In this document: positions 26,953 through 36,324 of the stretch, piece after piece | How the letters are laid out: each line of letters opens with the position of its first letter | Numbering within the stretch: the stretch's first letter is position 1 | NCBI RefSeq assembly: GCF_023498005.1 | Contig: NZ_CP097289.1 | Span: forward strand, 2,790,001-2,854,000 | Direction: 5' to 3' | DNA length: 64,000 bases | Source: Streptomyces durmitorensis | Lineage (GTDB): Bacteria; Actinomycetota; Actinomycetes; Streptomycetales; Streptomycetaceae | Made by a program: the position numbers and the translations under genes | Notes under the pieces: generated by a model | Databases searched by the model: none | What the model was told of the DNA's origin: nothing | What the model saw: only the letters and a program-made list of their open reading frames with translations

Positions 26953-28179
26953 ATGCGTTCCACTCGTGCGCCCTTCGCGCGCAGTCGCGGGCGACGTCTC
27001 GCACTCGCCGCCACCGGGCTCGCCGCGACCCTGGCACTCACCGCCACGGCCTGCGGTCCGAGCGACGACAAGGCGAGCGACAAGGCTGATTCCGGCACTT
27101 CCCAGGGCGCGGACAAGGGTTCCGACACCGGCACTGACACCGGCTCCGATGCCGAGCTGCCCGGCGACATCGCCGACAAGCTCAAGGACCACGGCATCGA
27201 CCCGGACAAGTGGAAGGACGGGGCCTGGAAGAACTGGGACAAGGACGACTGGCTGCGCGAGTCCAAGGACTTCGTCAACCCGGTCATCGAAGGGCTCTGG
27301 AAGCCCGAGCGGATGAAGAAGGCCAAGGACCCGAACAAGACGATCGCGGCGAAGGACGCCCCCTCCGATCAGGGCGCGACCGACCCCGAGCCGTCGCCGG
27401 TCCAGGCCAAGCGCGAGAAGACGCCGTACCACGAGAACGCCGCCCCGGTCGGCAAGATCTTCTTCGACTCCCCCGAGGGCTCGATGGTCTGCTCCGGCAC
27501 GGTCGTGAAGGACCCGCGCAACCCGGGCAAGTCCAACCTGGTGTGGACCGCGGGCCACTGCGTGCACGCCGGTTCCGCCGGTGGCTGGTACCGCAATATC
27601 ACCTTCGTGCCGGCCTACAACGACCTCGGTAAGTCCGAGGCCGAGCTGAGCAACGCCGCCCCGCAGGAGGTCGCCCCCTACGGCCAGTACTGGGCCGACT
27701 GGGTGTCGACCTCCGCCGAGTGGATCGACGAGGGCGCCGCTTCGGGCGGTGCCGGTGCGCCGTACGACTACGCCGTGATGCACGTGAAGCCGGAGCAGGG
27801 CTCCAAGTCCCTCGAGGAGACGGTCGGCAACGCGCTGGACGTCGACTTCTCGACTCCGTCGGCACAGAGCGTGAGCTCGATGGGCGCCTGGGGCTACCCC
27901 GCCGCTCCCCCGTTCGACGGCCAGATCATGCACAAGTGCGTCGACAAGCCCGGCCGTCTCTCACTGACCTCCACCCAGCCGACGATGTACCGCATCGGCT
28001 GCACCATGACCGGCGGTTCGTCCGGCGGCGGCTGGTTCCGGATGGTGGGCGACAAGACCCGCCTGGTCTCGAACACCTCGATCGGCCCGGCCGAGAACAC
28101 CTGGCTGGCAGGACCGCAGCTGGGCAAGGGCGCCGAGCAGGTCTACGACATGATGAGCGAGAAGTACGGCTCCAAGTAG
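26953..28179 (+). CDS. Secreted trypsin-like serine protease lipoprotein (tandem copy 2)
   Basis: 408 residues, paralogue of the gene just upstream. Signal peptide with lipobox LTATAC and lipid Cys34, a Ser/Asp/Thr-rich linker, the same Trp-rich charged segment, then the protease domain with the catalytic His in WTAGHCVHAG, Asp in APYDYAVMH and Ser in GGSSGGGW. ATG 26953 (MRSTRAPF) is chosen over the first ATG in frame at 26875 because it alone gives a normal twin-Arg/positive N-terminus before the hydrophobic core; GGGGG lies 11-12 bases upstream. It ends at a strong bidirectional terminator. Extracellular, membrane-anchored; substrate unknown. Confidence 0.9.
   Translation: MRSTRAPFARSRGRRLALAATGLAATLALTATACGPSDDKASDKADSGTSQGADKGSDTGTDTGSDAELPGDIADKLKDHGIDPDKWKDGAWKNWDKDDWLRESKDFVNPVIEGLWKPERMKKAKDPNKTIAAKDAPSDQGATDPEPSPVQAKREKTPYHENAAPVGKIFFDSPEGSMVCSGTVVKDPRNPGKSNLVWTAGHCVHAGSAGGWYRNITFVPAYNDLGKSEAELSNAAPQEVAPYGQYWADWVSTSAEWIDEGAASGGAGAPYDYAVMHVKPEQGSKSLEETVGNALDVDFSTPSAQSVSSMGAWGYPAAPPFDGQIMHKCVDKPGRLSLTSTQPTMYRIGCTMTGGSSGGGWFRMVGDKTRLVSNTSIGPAENTWLAGPQLGKGAEQVYDMMSEKYGSK
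27181..27254 (+). repeat. Direct repeat copy B (74 bases) within protease 2
   Basis: Partner of 25737-25810, with a single base difference by my count. Confidence 0.85.
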
Positions 28180-28217
28180 CCGCACGGCGGGCGACCCCCG
28201 CACCTCGCACATGACGC

Positions 28218-28257
28218 GACGAAGGCCCGCCCCCACGAGAGGGGGCGGGCCTTCGTC
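28218..28257. terminator. Bidirectional terminator between protease 2 and hflX
   Basis: Perfect 17-pair stem, arms 28218-28234 and 28241-28257 (core GAAGGCCCGCCCCC), 6-base loop, between convergent genes. Confidence 0.9.
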
Positions 28258-28305
28258 ATGCGGACCGAACCGCGCGAACCGAACCGCGCCTGTCCGGGCC
28301 TGCGT

Positions 28306-29805
28306 TCAGCCGGCGACCGGGACGTACGGCGCGAGATCCGCCGCCAGTTCCGCGTGCACCTTCGCCTTGAGCAGCGTGCCCTCGGCCGTGTGCTCCTCGG
28401 AGAGCACATCGCCCTCGGCGTGCGCCCGCGAGATGAGCTGGCCCTGCGTGTACGGCACGAGGGCCTCGATCTCGACCTCGGGCCGCGGCAGTTCGACGTC
28501 GATCAGCGCGAGCAGCTCTTCGATGCCCGCGCCCGTGCGCGCGGAGACCGCGATTGCGTGCTTCTCGTTGCGCAGCAGCCGCTGGAGGACCAGCGGATCG
28601 GCCGCGTCCGCCTTGTTCACGATCACGATCTCGGGCACGTCGGTCGCGCCCACGTCACGGATCACCTCACGCACGGCGGCCAGCTGCTCCTCCGGCACCG
28701 GGTGCGAACCGTCCACCACGTGCAGGATCAGGTCGGACTCGCCGACCTCTTCCATCGTGGAGCGGAACGCCTCGACGAGGTGGTGCGGCAGATGCCGCAC
28801 AAACCCGACGGTGTCGGCCAGGGTGTAGATCCGGCCGCTCGGTGTCTCGGCCCGGCGCACGGTCGGGTCGAGGGTGGCGAACAGGGAGTTCTCCACCAGG
28901 ACACCCGCGCCCGTGAGGCGGTTGAGCAGGGAGGACTTGCCCGCGTTCGTGTAACCGGCGATCGCGACCGAGGGCACCTTGTTGCGCTTGCGCTCCTGGC
29001 GCTTGATCTCGCGGCCGGTCTTCATCTCCGCGATCTCCCGGCGCATCTTCGCCATCTTCTCGCGGATCCGACGCCGGTCCGTCTCGATCTTGGTCTCACC
29101 GGGACCACGGGTCGCCATGCCGCCGCCACCGCTGGATCCGCCGCCGCCCATCTGACGGGAGAGCGACTGACCCCAGCCACGGAGGCGCGGGAGCATGTAC
29201 TGCATCTGGGCAAGGGCGACCTGCGCCTTGCCCTCTCGGGACTTGGCGTGCTGGGCGAAGATGTCGAGGATCAGGGCGGTCCTGTCGACCACCTTGACCT
29301 TGACGACGTCTTCGAGGTGAATCAGCTGGCCAGGGCTCAGTTCACCGTCACAGACGACGGTGTCGGCCCCGGTCTCGAGGACGATGTCACGCAGCTCAAG
29401 TGCCTTGCCGGATCCGATGTACGTCGCCGGGTCGGGCTTGTCGCGGCGCTGGATGACGCCGTCGAGCACGAGCGCACCCGCCGTCTCGGCGAGGGCGGCC
29501 AGCTCGGCGACCGAGTTCTCCGCGTCCTGCACTGTGCCCGAGGTCCACACGCCGACGAGGACCACTCGCTCCAGACGGAGCTGGCGGTACTCGACTTCGG
29601 TGACGTCCTCGAGCTCGGTGGAGAGGCCGGCGACGCGGCGCAGGGCCGCGCGCTCGGAGCGGTCGAACTGTTCGCCGTCCCGCTCTCCGTCGATCTCGTG
29701 GCTCCAGGCGACGTCCTCTTCCATCAGGGCATCGGCCCGAAGACCTTCGGGGTAGTTCTGCGCGAGGCTCTGCGCGTCCTGGGAAGGGGAAGAAGAGGAG
29801 GTCAT
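28306..29805 (-). CDS. hflX: GTPase HflX (ribosome-splitting factor)
   Basis: 499 residues from ATG 29805 with AAGGA 5 bases upstream; the frame above it is not coding. The N-terminal HflX domain includes DPATYIGSGKALEL, followed by a coiled helical linker and the Gly-rich QMGGGGSSGGGGMATRGPGETKIETDRR, a family hallmark. The GTPase domain shows G1 AGYTNAGKSSLLN, G3 DTVGF and G4 NKAD. It binds the 50S subunit and splits stalled ribosomes under heat or antibiotic stress. The N-terminal extension (about 80 acidic residues) is longer than in E. coli HflX, as in other actinobacteria. It lies 169 bases downstream of the M1 peptidase gene; a short CTCGGGG/CCCCGAG hairpin (29846-29862) is in that gap. 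Confidence 0.97.
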   Translation of the reverse strand: MTSSSSPSQDAQSLAQNYPEGLRADALMEEDVAWSHEIDGERDGEQFDRSERAALRRVAGLSTELEDVTEVEYRQLRLERVVLVGVWTSGTVQDAENSVAELAALAETAGALVLDGVIQRRDKPDPATYIGSGKALELRDIVLETGADTVVCDGELSPGQLIHLEDVVKVKVVDRTALILDIFAQHAKSREGKAQVALAQMQYMLPRLRGWGQSLSRQMGGGGSSGGGGMATRGPGETKIETDRRRIREKMAKMRREIAEMKTGREIKRQERKRNKVPSVAIAGYTNAGKSSLLNRLTGAGVLVENSLFATLDPTVRRAETPSGRIYTLADTVGFVRHLPHHLVEAFRSTMEEVGESDLILHVVDGSHPVPEEQLAAVREVIRDVGATDVPEIVIVNKADAADPLVLQRLLRNEKHAIAVSARTGAGIEELLALIDVELPRPEVEIEALVPYTQGQLISRAHAEGDVLSEEHTAEGTLLKAKVHAELAADLAPYVPVAG

Positions 29806-29974
29806 TGGATCCTTACGTCGATGGGATTCGTCATACTGCTCAACGCTCGGGGCCGCCCCGAGATTCCCGGGCCGGCCGGCAGGGGCCCTGACATCACCCC
29901 GAGGGGTTCGCCCGGACCCGCAGCGGCGCCGACCTGAAGATGGTTGCACGGAACGGCCCGTCTCGTCACGTGGA

Positions 29975-31462
29975 TTATTTCCCGGCGGGAGCGGCCTTAC
30001 GCCAGTCCGGGTGCCCCGGCATCGGCGGCGTCTTCGCGCCGTACAGCCAGGCGTCGAAGAAGCCGCTCAGATCGCGGCCCGCGGTCGACGAGGCGAGCCG
30101 CACGAAGTCCGCGGTCGTCGCGTTCCCGTCACGGTAGGTGTGCACCCAGTCCCGCTCCAGGCGGTCGAAGTCCCGCTGCCCGATCTCCTGGCGCAGCGCG
30201 TAGAGCACCAGAGCGCTGCCGTCGTACACGACCGGCCGGAAGATGCTGATCTTCTGGCCCGGCGCGGGCCCCTTCGGCGCGGCCGGCGGTCCGCCCGCCT
30301 GACGCCAGCCGTCCGACTGCCGGTAGGCCTCACGCATCCGCTTCTGGAGCGGCTTCTTCGACTTCTCCTCGGCGAAGAGTGCCTCGTACCAGGTGGCGTG
30401 CCCTTCGTTGAGCCAGAGATCGGACCAGGAGCTCGGGCTCACGCTGTCGCCGAACCACTGGTGCGCCAGCTCATGGACCATGATCGAGTCCACGTACCAC
30501 TCGGGGAACTCGGGCCGCTTGAACAGGTCGCGCTCGAAGAGCGAGAGGGTCTGCGTCTCGAGCTCGAAGCCGGTCTGCGCCTGGGCGATCAGCAGGCCGT
30601 ACGTCTCGAAGGGGTAGCGGCCGACCTTCCCCTCCATCCAGTCGATCTGGTCCGGCGTCTTCTTCAGCCACCGCTCCATCGCCTTGCGGTCCTTGGTGGG
30701 CACCACATCGCGTACGGGGAGGCCGTTCGGCCCGGAGCGGTGCACCACGGTGGAGCGTCCGATGGAGACCTGCGCCAGTTCCGTCGCCATGGGGTGGCGG
30801 GTGCGGAAGGCCCGGGTCGTGGTGGCCCCCCGGTGCGCCGTGGCGACGGGCAGGCCGTTGGCGACGGCGGTGAGCCCCTTCGGGGTGGTGATGCGGAACG
30901 TGAACTGTGCCTTGTCGGCGGGGTGGTCGTTGGACGGGAACACGCGGTGCCCGGCGTCGGCCTGGTTGGCCATGGCGAGCCCGTCCGCCGTGGGCACCCA
31001 GCCGCCGTCCTGGTCCTTCGTGGGCCTGGGGTCGCTGGTGTGCCGGACGGTGATCCGCATCCGCTCGCCCCGGTCCACCGGCCGCGACGGCGTGACGACC
31101 AGGTCCTCACCGGTGGATTCGAAGCGGGCGGGGGCGCCGTTGACGGCGACGGAGCGGACCTTGCCGTGCGCGAAGTCGAGGTTGACCCGCTTCAGCGGTG
31201 CGGTCGCACGGGCGTCGATCACCGTCACGGCGTCGAGCGGCTTCTTGTTGTCGCCGCGGTACGTGAGGTCGATGTCGTACGCCATGACGTCGTACCCGGG
31301 ATTGCCCAGGTGCGGGAAGAGCCGGTCGCCGATGCCGAGCGGTCTGGCCGGTGACGGCGCGGTCGCGGCGAGGAGGGTGGCGGAGGTGGCCGCGGCCAGG
31401 AGCGCGGTCGCGATGCGAAGAGTCTTCGGCCGCGAGGCCTTGACCCGGGGGGTGAGCAGCAT
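29975..31462 (-). CDS. Secreted M1-family zinc metallopeptidase
   Basis: 495 residues. The N-terminal signal peptide has basic residues then a long Ala/Leu core, with a possible cleavage near residues 36-41; no lipobox. The zinc site is HELAHQ at 330-335 with the third ligand Glu353 in LNEGHA, exactly the HEXXH-18-E spacing of the gluzincins. GFELETQT at 298-305 takes the place of the GAMEN substrate-binding motif. It acts outside the cell as an aminopeptidase-like enzyme. It is much shorter than PepN-type M1 enzymes (about 850), like the compact secreted actinobacterial subfamily. It lies 110 bases downstream of rshA. Confidence 0.93.
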   Translation of the reverse strand: MLLTPRVKASRPKTLRIATALLAAATSATLLAATAPSPARPLGIGDRLFPHLGNPGYDVMAYDIDLTYRGDNKKPLDAVTVIDARATAPLKRVNLDFAHGKVRSVAVNGAPARFESTGEDLVVTPSRPVDRGERMRITVRHTSDPRPTKDQDGGWVPTADGLAMANQADAGHRVFPSNDHPADKAQFTFRITTPKGLTAVANGLPVATAHRGATTTRAFRTRHPMATELAQVSIGRSTVVHRSGPNGLPVRDVVPTKDRKAMERWLKKTPDQIDWMEGKVGRYPFETYGLLIAQAQTGFELETQTLSLFERDLFKRPEFPEWYVDSIMVHELAHQWFGDSVSPSSWSDLWLNEGHATWYEALFAEEKSKKPLQKRMREAYRQSDGWRQAGGPPAAPKGPAPGQKISIFRPVVYDGSALVLYALRQEIGQRDFDRLERDWVHTYRDGNATTADFVRLASSTAGRDLSGFFDAWLYGAKTPPMPGHPDWRKAAPAGK

Positions 31463-31572
31463 GAACTACCGCTATCAGCGCGGAGCTTCCGCGCCGGTGT
31501 CGGCGCGCGCCATGCCACTCGAACGAGTCGCCAGGAGGCGGCCAGGGCGACGCGATGCCCCGTGGCACGCTG

Positions 31573-33726
31573 CTACGAAGTCGCCGCCGCCGGGTGCTGG
31601 GCACGGCTGACGTCGTACACCCCGGGCACCGCGCGCATCGCGCGCATCAGCCCCGGGAGGTGGGCCGCGTCCGGGAGTTGCAGCGTGTACGTGTGGCGCA
31701 CGCGCTGCTGGGTCGGCGGTTCGACGGTCGCCGACATGATCTCGACGCCCTCCAGGGCGATGGCTTCGGTGAGGTCGGCGAGGAGATGCGCCCGCCCGAA
31801 CGACTCGGCGATCAGCGTGACCCGGCACTCGGCGCTGTCTCCCCAGCGCACTCCCACCTCGGCGCGCCCCACTTCCTTCATGCGCCCGACGGCGGGGCAC
31901 TCGACGCGGTGGACGGTGACGACGCCGCCGCGCACGGCGAAGGCGGTCACCTCGTCGGGTGGCACGGGCGTACAACAGCCCGCGAGGCGGACGCTCGCGC
32001 CTTCCCTGTCCACGACGGCGTTGGCCGCCGCGGGGCGCGGGAAGTCGGAGGTCTGCGGCGGGGGCGAGGGCTTCTCCGGGGTCGATGCCGCGGGAGCCGA
32101 CGCGGGCGTGGGGTGGGTCGTGAGCCAGCGTCGGATGGCGATGCGGGCGCCGGGGGTGCGCGCGTGGTCGAGCCACTCGCGGGAGGGCCCGGACGCCGCG
32201 TCCTGTCCCATCAGGAGTTGGACCGTGTCGCCGTCCCGCAGGACCGTGCTCAGCGTCGCCAGGCGGCCGTTGACACGTGCACCGATGCAGGCGTGGGCGT
32301 CCTCGCCGTACTGGGCGTAGGCGGCGTCGACGCAGCTCGCGCCCGCGGGAAGGCCGAGCGTGCCGCCGTCGGGACGGAAGACCGCGATCTCGCGGTCCTG
32401 GGCGAGGTCTTCGCGCAGCGTGGACCAGAACGTGTCCGGGTCGGGGGCCGCTTCCTGCCAGTCGAGCAGGCGGGAGAGCCAGCCGGGCCGGGTCGGGTCC
32501 GCGCGCTCGCCCTCGAAGGCGTCCACGGAAGGGGCGTCCGGACCGGTGTCGGACTGCTCCTCCGAAGGAGGAGCGTACGGATTGCGCAGCGCGACGACGC
32601 CTGCCTCGGCGACCTTGTGCATCTGGTGCGTACGGATGAGGACTTCGGCGACCTCTCCGTCCGGCCGGGCCACGGCCGTGTGCAGCGACTGGTAGAGGTT
32701 GAACTTCGGTACGGCGATGAAATCCTTGAACTCCGAGACCACCGGCGTGAAGCAGGTGTGCAGCTCGCCGAGGACGCCGTAACAGTCCGCGTCCTCGTTC
32801 ACCAGGACCAGGAGGCGCCCGAAGTCCGCCGCGCGCATCTCGCCGCGTTTGCGGTGCACCCGGTGGACCGACACGAAGTGCCGTGGCCTGATGAGGACTT
32901 CGGCGGCGATGCCCGCCTCGCGCAGCACCGCGCGGACGTCGTCCGCCGTCCCTTCCAGCGGGTCTCCGCCGCCGACCGCGTTGGCCGCGATCAGCTCTTG
33001 GACTTGGGAGTACTCCTCCGGGTGGAGGATCGCGAAGACGAGGTCCTCCAGCTCGGTCTTGAGGGCCTGCACGCCGAGGCGTTCGGCGAGCGGAATGAGT
33101 ACGTCCCGCGTCACCTTGGCGATCCGTGCCTGCTTCTCGGGGCGCATGACGCCGAGCGTGCGCATGTTGTGCAGGCGGTCGGCCAGCTTGATCGACATGA
33201 CGCGTACGTCGTTGCCGGTGGCCACCAGCATCTTGCGGAAGGTCTCGGGCTCCGCGGCCGCTCCGTAGTCGACCTTCTCCAGCTTCGTGACGCCGTCGAC
33301 CAGATAGCAGACGTCGTCGCCGAACTCCGTGCGCACCTGATCGAGCGTCACATCCGTGTCCTCGACGGTGTCGTGGAGCAGGGACGCGGTCAGGGTCGTG
33401 GTCTCGGCGCCCAGCTGGGCGAGGATCAGGGTCACCGCGAGCGGATGTGTGATGTACGGCTCACCGCTCTTGCGCATCTGGCCGCGGTGCGAGGACTCCG
33501 CGAGGACCCACGCACGCCGCAGCGGCTCCAGATCCGCGTCGGGATAGTGGGCACGATGGGCTTCCGCCACATGGCCGATCGCGTCCGGCAGCCGGTCCCG
33601 GGTGGCGGGCCCCATCAGGGCCGCGCGGCCGAGCCTGCGCAGGTCGAGCCGCGGACGGCCGCGCCTGCGCTGCGCACCGGGCGTCACGGGTCCAGGCATC
33701 GCGGGGTTTGTGGCCTCCGCACTCAT
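31573..33726 (-). CDS. rshA: RelA/SpoT homologue (RshA-like (p)ppGpp enzyme)
   Basis: 717 residues from ATG 33726 with GGAGG 7 bases upstream. The HD hydrolase domain is intact: SSHRGQMRKSGEPYITHPLA, LLHDTVEDT and KLADRLHNMRTL. The synthetase domain (about 270-400) keeps FKDFIAVPKFNLYQSLHT and EVLIRT but differs at the G-loop (RPRHFVSVH instead of RPKH..SI) and lacks the usual YDLVG.R after the catalytic-type Asp (AADFGRLLVLV). The TGS domain follows (REIAVFRPDGGTLGLPAG), then a Cys-containing conserved region (AGCCTPVPPDEV) and an ACT domain. The gene position matches the S. coelicolor rshA locus as I know it. It likely acts mainly as a (p)ppGpp hydrolase; synthetase activity is uncertain. 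Confidence 0.9.
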   Translation of the reverse strand: MSAEATNPAMPGPVTPGAQRRRGRPRLDLRRLGRAALMGPATRDRLPDAIGHVAEAHRAHYPDADLEPLRRAWVLAESSHRGQMRKSGEPYITHPLAVTLILAQLGAETTTLTASLLHDTVEDTDVTLDQVRTEFGDDVCYLVDGVTKLEKVDYGAAAEPETFRKMLVATGNDVRVMSIKLADRLHNMRTLGVMRPEKQARIAKVTRDVLIPLAERLGVQALKTELEDLVFAILHPEEYSQVQELIAANAVGGGDPLEGTADDVRAVLREAGIAAEVLIRPRHFVSVHRVHRKRGEMRAADFGRLLVLVNEDADCYGVLGELHTCFTPVVSEFKDFIAVPKFNLYQSLHTAVARPDGEVAEVLIRTHQMHKVAEAGVVALRNPYAPPSEEQSDTGPDAPSVDAFEGERADPTRPGWLSRLLDWQEAAPDPDTFWSTLREDLAQDREIAVFRPDGGTLGLPAGASCVDAAYAQYGEDAHACIGARVNGRLATLSTVLRDGDTVQLLMGQDAASGPSREWLDHARTPGARIAIRRWLTTHPTPASAPAASTPEKPSPPPQTSDFPRPAAANAVVDREGASVRLAGCCTPVPPDEVTAFAVRGGVVTVHRVECPAVGRMKEVGRAEVGVRWGDSAECRVTLIAESFGRAHLLADLTEAIALEGVEIMSATVEPPTQQRVRHTYTLQLPDAAHLPGLMRAMRAVPGVYDVSRAQHPAAATS

Positions 33727-33868
33727 GGGCACCTCCGGCTGCTCCGACCGGCGGTGAGCGGACGACGGCGTGCTCCGTCCGGGCCGGTGCTTGATGCTAC
33801 CGAGCCCATCACGCGCCGCTGACCGCCTCTCGCCGAGCGTGAAACGGATCACCCATTCGAGCGACAGT

Positions 33869-34747
33869 TCACGGGTTTACAGTTTCGAGCCATTCCGCGT
33901 CGATCTCGCCTTCGGCGACGATCACCGCGGGACCCGTCATCTCGATCTCTCCGTCGGGCCGCTCGGTGATCACCAGGCTCCCACCAGGCAGATCGACGGT
34001 GTATGTCACCGGCGAACCGGTGGCAGCAGGGTCCGCCCCGTCCCTGCGGGCCGCCGCGACGGCGACAGCGCACGCGCCCGTGCCGCACGAGCGGGTCTCG
34101 CCCGAGCCGCGCTCATGCACGCGCATGGCGACGTGGCGCGGGCCGCGGTCGACGACGAACTCGACGTTCACGCCGTCCGGGTAGGCCGCAGCGGGGCTGA
34201 AGGGCGGCGGGTCGTACAGGTCGCCCGCGTCGGCCAGGTCGTCCACGAAGGCGACCGCGTGCGGGTTTCCCATGTTCACGTTGCGTGCGGGCCAGTGCCG
34301 GTCGGCCACGGACACGGTGACGTCCCCTTCGGGGAGCAGCGCCTTGCCCATGCCGACGGTGATGTCGCCGCCTGCCGCGGCCTTGGCGATGTGCACGGTC
34401 TTCACGCCACCCCGGGTGGCGACGGCCAGGTCGCCCTCGCCCACCAGTCCGGCGCGCTGGAGGTAACGGGCGAAGACGCGCACGCCGTTGCCGCACATCT
34501 CGGCGATCGAACCGTCGCCGTTGCGGTAGTCCATGAACCACTCGGCCTCGGCGGCCAGATGGCGCACCTCCGGGTGCGCCGCGGACCGTACGACATGGAG
34601 CAGGCCGTCGCCCCCGATGCCCGCGCGGCGGTCGCACAGGGCGGCCACAGCGGCCGGGGACAGCTCAAGGGCGTTGTCGGGGTCCGGGACGATCACGAAG
34701 TCGTTCTCGGTCCCATGCCCCTTGAGGAAGGCGATCCGCGTGCTCAT
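33869..34747 (-). CDS. dapF: Diaminopimelate epimerase
   Basis: Converts LL- to meso-diaminopimelate in the lysine/peptidoglycan pathway, a cofactor-free two-cysteine racemase. 292 residues from ATG 34747. Catalytic cysteines are in AEMCGNGVR (near 80) and SCGTGACAV (near 222); FLKGHGTENDF and VNMGNPHAV are further family signatures. The start is not certain: GAGGA directly abuts ATG 34747, and an in-frame GTG at 34771 would add 8 residues but has no ribosome site. Streptomyces peptidoglycan contains LL-DAP, so the epimerase mainly serves lysine synthesis. miaA lies upstream, separated by a small membrane-protein gene. Confidence 0.96.
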   Translation of the reverse strand: MSTRIAFLKGHGTENDFVIVPDPDNALELSPAAVAALCDRRAGIGGDGLLHVVRSAAHPEVRHLAAEAEWFMDYRNGDGSIAEMCGNGVRVFARYLQRAGLVGEGDLAVATRGGVKTVHIAKAAAGGDITVGMGKALLPEGDVTVSVADRHWPARNVNMGNPHAVAFVDDLADAGDLYDPPPFSPAAAYPDGVNVEFVVDRGPRHVAMRVHERGSGETRSCGTGACAVAVAAARRDGADPAATGSPVTYTVDLPGGSLVITERPDGEIEMTGPAVIVAEGEIDAEWLETVNP

Positions 34748-34822
34748 TCCTCGATCGTACGGGGTAGCCACGACACTCGGTCCGTACGGTACCCACCAGG
34801 GCTCTGACCTCGTACGACGCTG

Positions 34823-35284
34823 TCAGCGAAGGCGTGCGACGCGCCACACGGCGAGGAAGGCGACGGCCAGGAAGACCAGGGCGTACGCGGAGACGATCCG
34901 CCAGTCCGGGCGGCCTCCGGAACCGCGCTCCGGCAGCCCCGGCCAGGTGTGCCCCACGCGGCGCGCTGCCATCATGCCCCAGCCCGCGGCGCACGAGCTG
35001 ATCAGGAGCCCGAGCATGGCGACGACGGCGCCGCCGTCCCCGAAGTCGAAGGCCAGCGGGAAGGCGAACATCAGCGATCCGGCGGCGGCGAGTATGACGA
35101 TCGGCGCGAGCTGCCAGATGCGCAGACGGCGCTGCGGGCGCAGTTCGACCTCGACCTCGGCGGCGGCCATGTCGTCCGCCCCGGGACCGTCGGCGGTCAC
35201 GCCGTCCGGTGGCCCGTCAGGGCCGTCCGGAGTCAGCTCGCCGCCGTCATGCGCGGTGTCACGAGGGCCGGCCTCCATCGCCAT
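34823..35284 (-). CDS. Small integral membrane protein, 153 aa
   Basis: I do not recognise a named family. The start ATG 35284 has GGGAGG 4-5 bases upstream; the frame open to 35335 lacks one. Residues 1-50 are acidic and Gly/Pro/Asp-rich, cytoplasmic; three hydrophobic helices follow (about 57-78, 84-107, 130-148). It sits between miaA and dapF in one direction, a position where actinobacteria often have such a conserved membrane protein. Function unknown. Confidence 0.75.
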   Translation of the reverse strand: MAMEAGPRDTAHDGGELTPDGPDGPPDGVTADGPGADDMAAAEVEVELRPQRRLRIWQLAPIVILAAAGSLMFAFPLAFDFGDGGAVVAMLGLLISSCAAGWGMMAARRVGHTWPGLPERGSGGRPDWRIVSAYALVFLAVAFLAVWRVARLR

Positions 35285-35385
35285 CCGCCCTCCCACTTCG
35301 GACTCCACTGGTCGATCGATGACCGATGATGGCACGGCGCCAGGGGCCGGGATGACCGCCGGAGCGTCCCGATGCCATCACGTGA

Positions 35386-36324
35386 TCAGGCTGTGACCGG
35401 TCGTTCGACCAACGCCAGTGCCCGCCCTGGGAGTTCCCCTCGATCGGCCATGGCGCCACTGAGCCAGTGCACCCGGGGATCGCGGCGGAACCACGAGTCC
35501 TGACGGCGTGCGAAGCGCTTGGTCGCGCGCACGGTCTCCGCGCGCGCCTCGTCGTCGGTGCACTCCCCCGCGAGCGCCGCGAGCACCTGCTGGTACCCGA
35601 GCGCGCGCGACGCCGTACGCCCCTCACGGAGCCCCACGGCCTCCAGCGCACGCACCTCGTCGACGAGGCCCGCCTCCCACATGCGGTCCACGCGCGTGGC
35701 GATGCGTTCGTCGAGTTCGGGGCGGCCGACGTCCACGCCGATCTGGACGGTGTCGTAGACCGAGTCGTGGCCGGGGAGGTTGGCGGTGAAGGGCTTGCCG
35801 GTGATCTCGATGACCTCGAGGGCACGGACGATCCGGCGGCCGTTGCTGGGCAGGATGGCCTGGGCCGCTCCGGGGTCGGCGGCGGCCAGGCGGGCGTGGA
35901 GCGCGCCGGGGCCCTGGAGCGCGAGCTCTTCCTCCAGGCGGGCCCGGACCACGGGATCCGTGCCGGGGAACTCCAGGTGGTCGACGGCCCCCCTGACGTA
36001 GAGCCCGGAGCCGCCGACCAGGATCGGCCAGCGCCCGTCGGCGAGGAGGCGGTCGATCTCGGCGCGCGCGAGCTTCTGGTACTCGGCGACGCTCGCCGCC
36101 TCCGTGACGTCCCAGATGTCGAGGAGGTGGTGCGGCACTCCGTCGCGCTCTTCGAGCGTCAGCTTGGCGGTCCCGATGTCCATCCCTCTGTAGAGCTGCA
36201 TGGAGTCGGCGTTGACGACTTCGCCGCCGAGACGCTGGGCGAGGAAAACGCCCAGATCGGACTTTCCTGCCGCGGTCGGCCCGACGACGGCGATGACCCG
36301 CGGTGCGGGAGCTGCTCTACTCAC
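35386..36324 (-). CDS. miaA: tRNA dimethylallyltransferase
   Basis: Transfers a dimethylallyl group to N6 of A37 in tRNAs reading UNN codons. 312 residues, standard length, from GTG 36324; the long frame above it is antisense to the next gene. P-loop VVGPTAAGKSDL at about 11-23; further motifs are VVNADSMQLYRGMDIGTAK, PHHLLDI and VGGSGLYVRGAVD. Notably, miaB, the next enzyme acting on the same base, is encoded 2 kb away, and the bldA tRNA for UUA codons is among the possible substrates. It is divergent from the small acidic-protein gene, with 182 bases between them. Confidence 0.96.
   Translation of the reverse strand: MSRAAPAPRVIAVVGPTAAGKSDLGVFLAQRLGGEVVNADSMQLYRGMDIGTAKLTLEERDGVPHHLLDIWDVTEAASVAEYQKLARAEIDRLLADGRWPILVGGSGLYVRGAVDHLEFPGTDPVVRARLEEELALQGPGALHARLAAADPGAAQAILPSNGRRIVRALEVIEITGKPFTANLPGHDSVYDTVQIGVDVGRPELDERIATRVDRMWEAGLVDEVRALEAVGLREGRTASRALGYQQVLAALAGECTDDEARAETVRATKRFARRQDSWFRRDPRVHWLSGAMADRGELPGRALALVERPVTA

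Noticed and set aside
31555..33822. 755-residue plus-strand open frame
   Set aside because: Antisense shadow of rshA; no ribosome site and no family motif.
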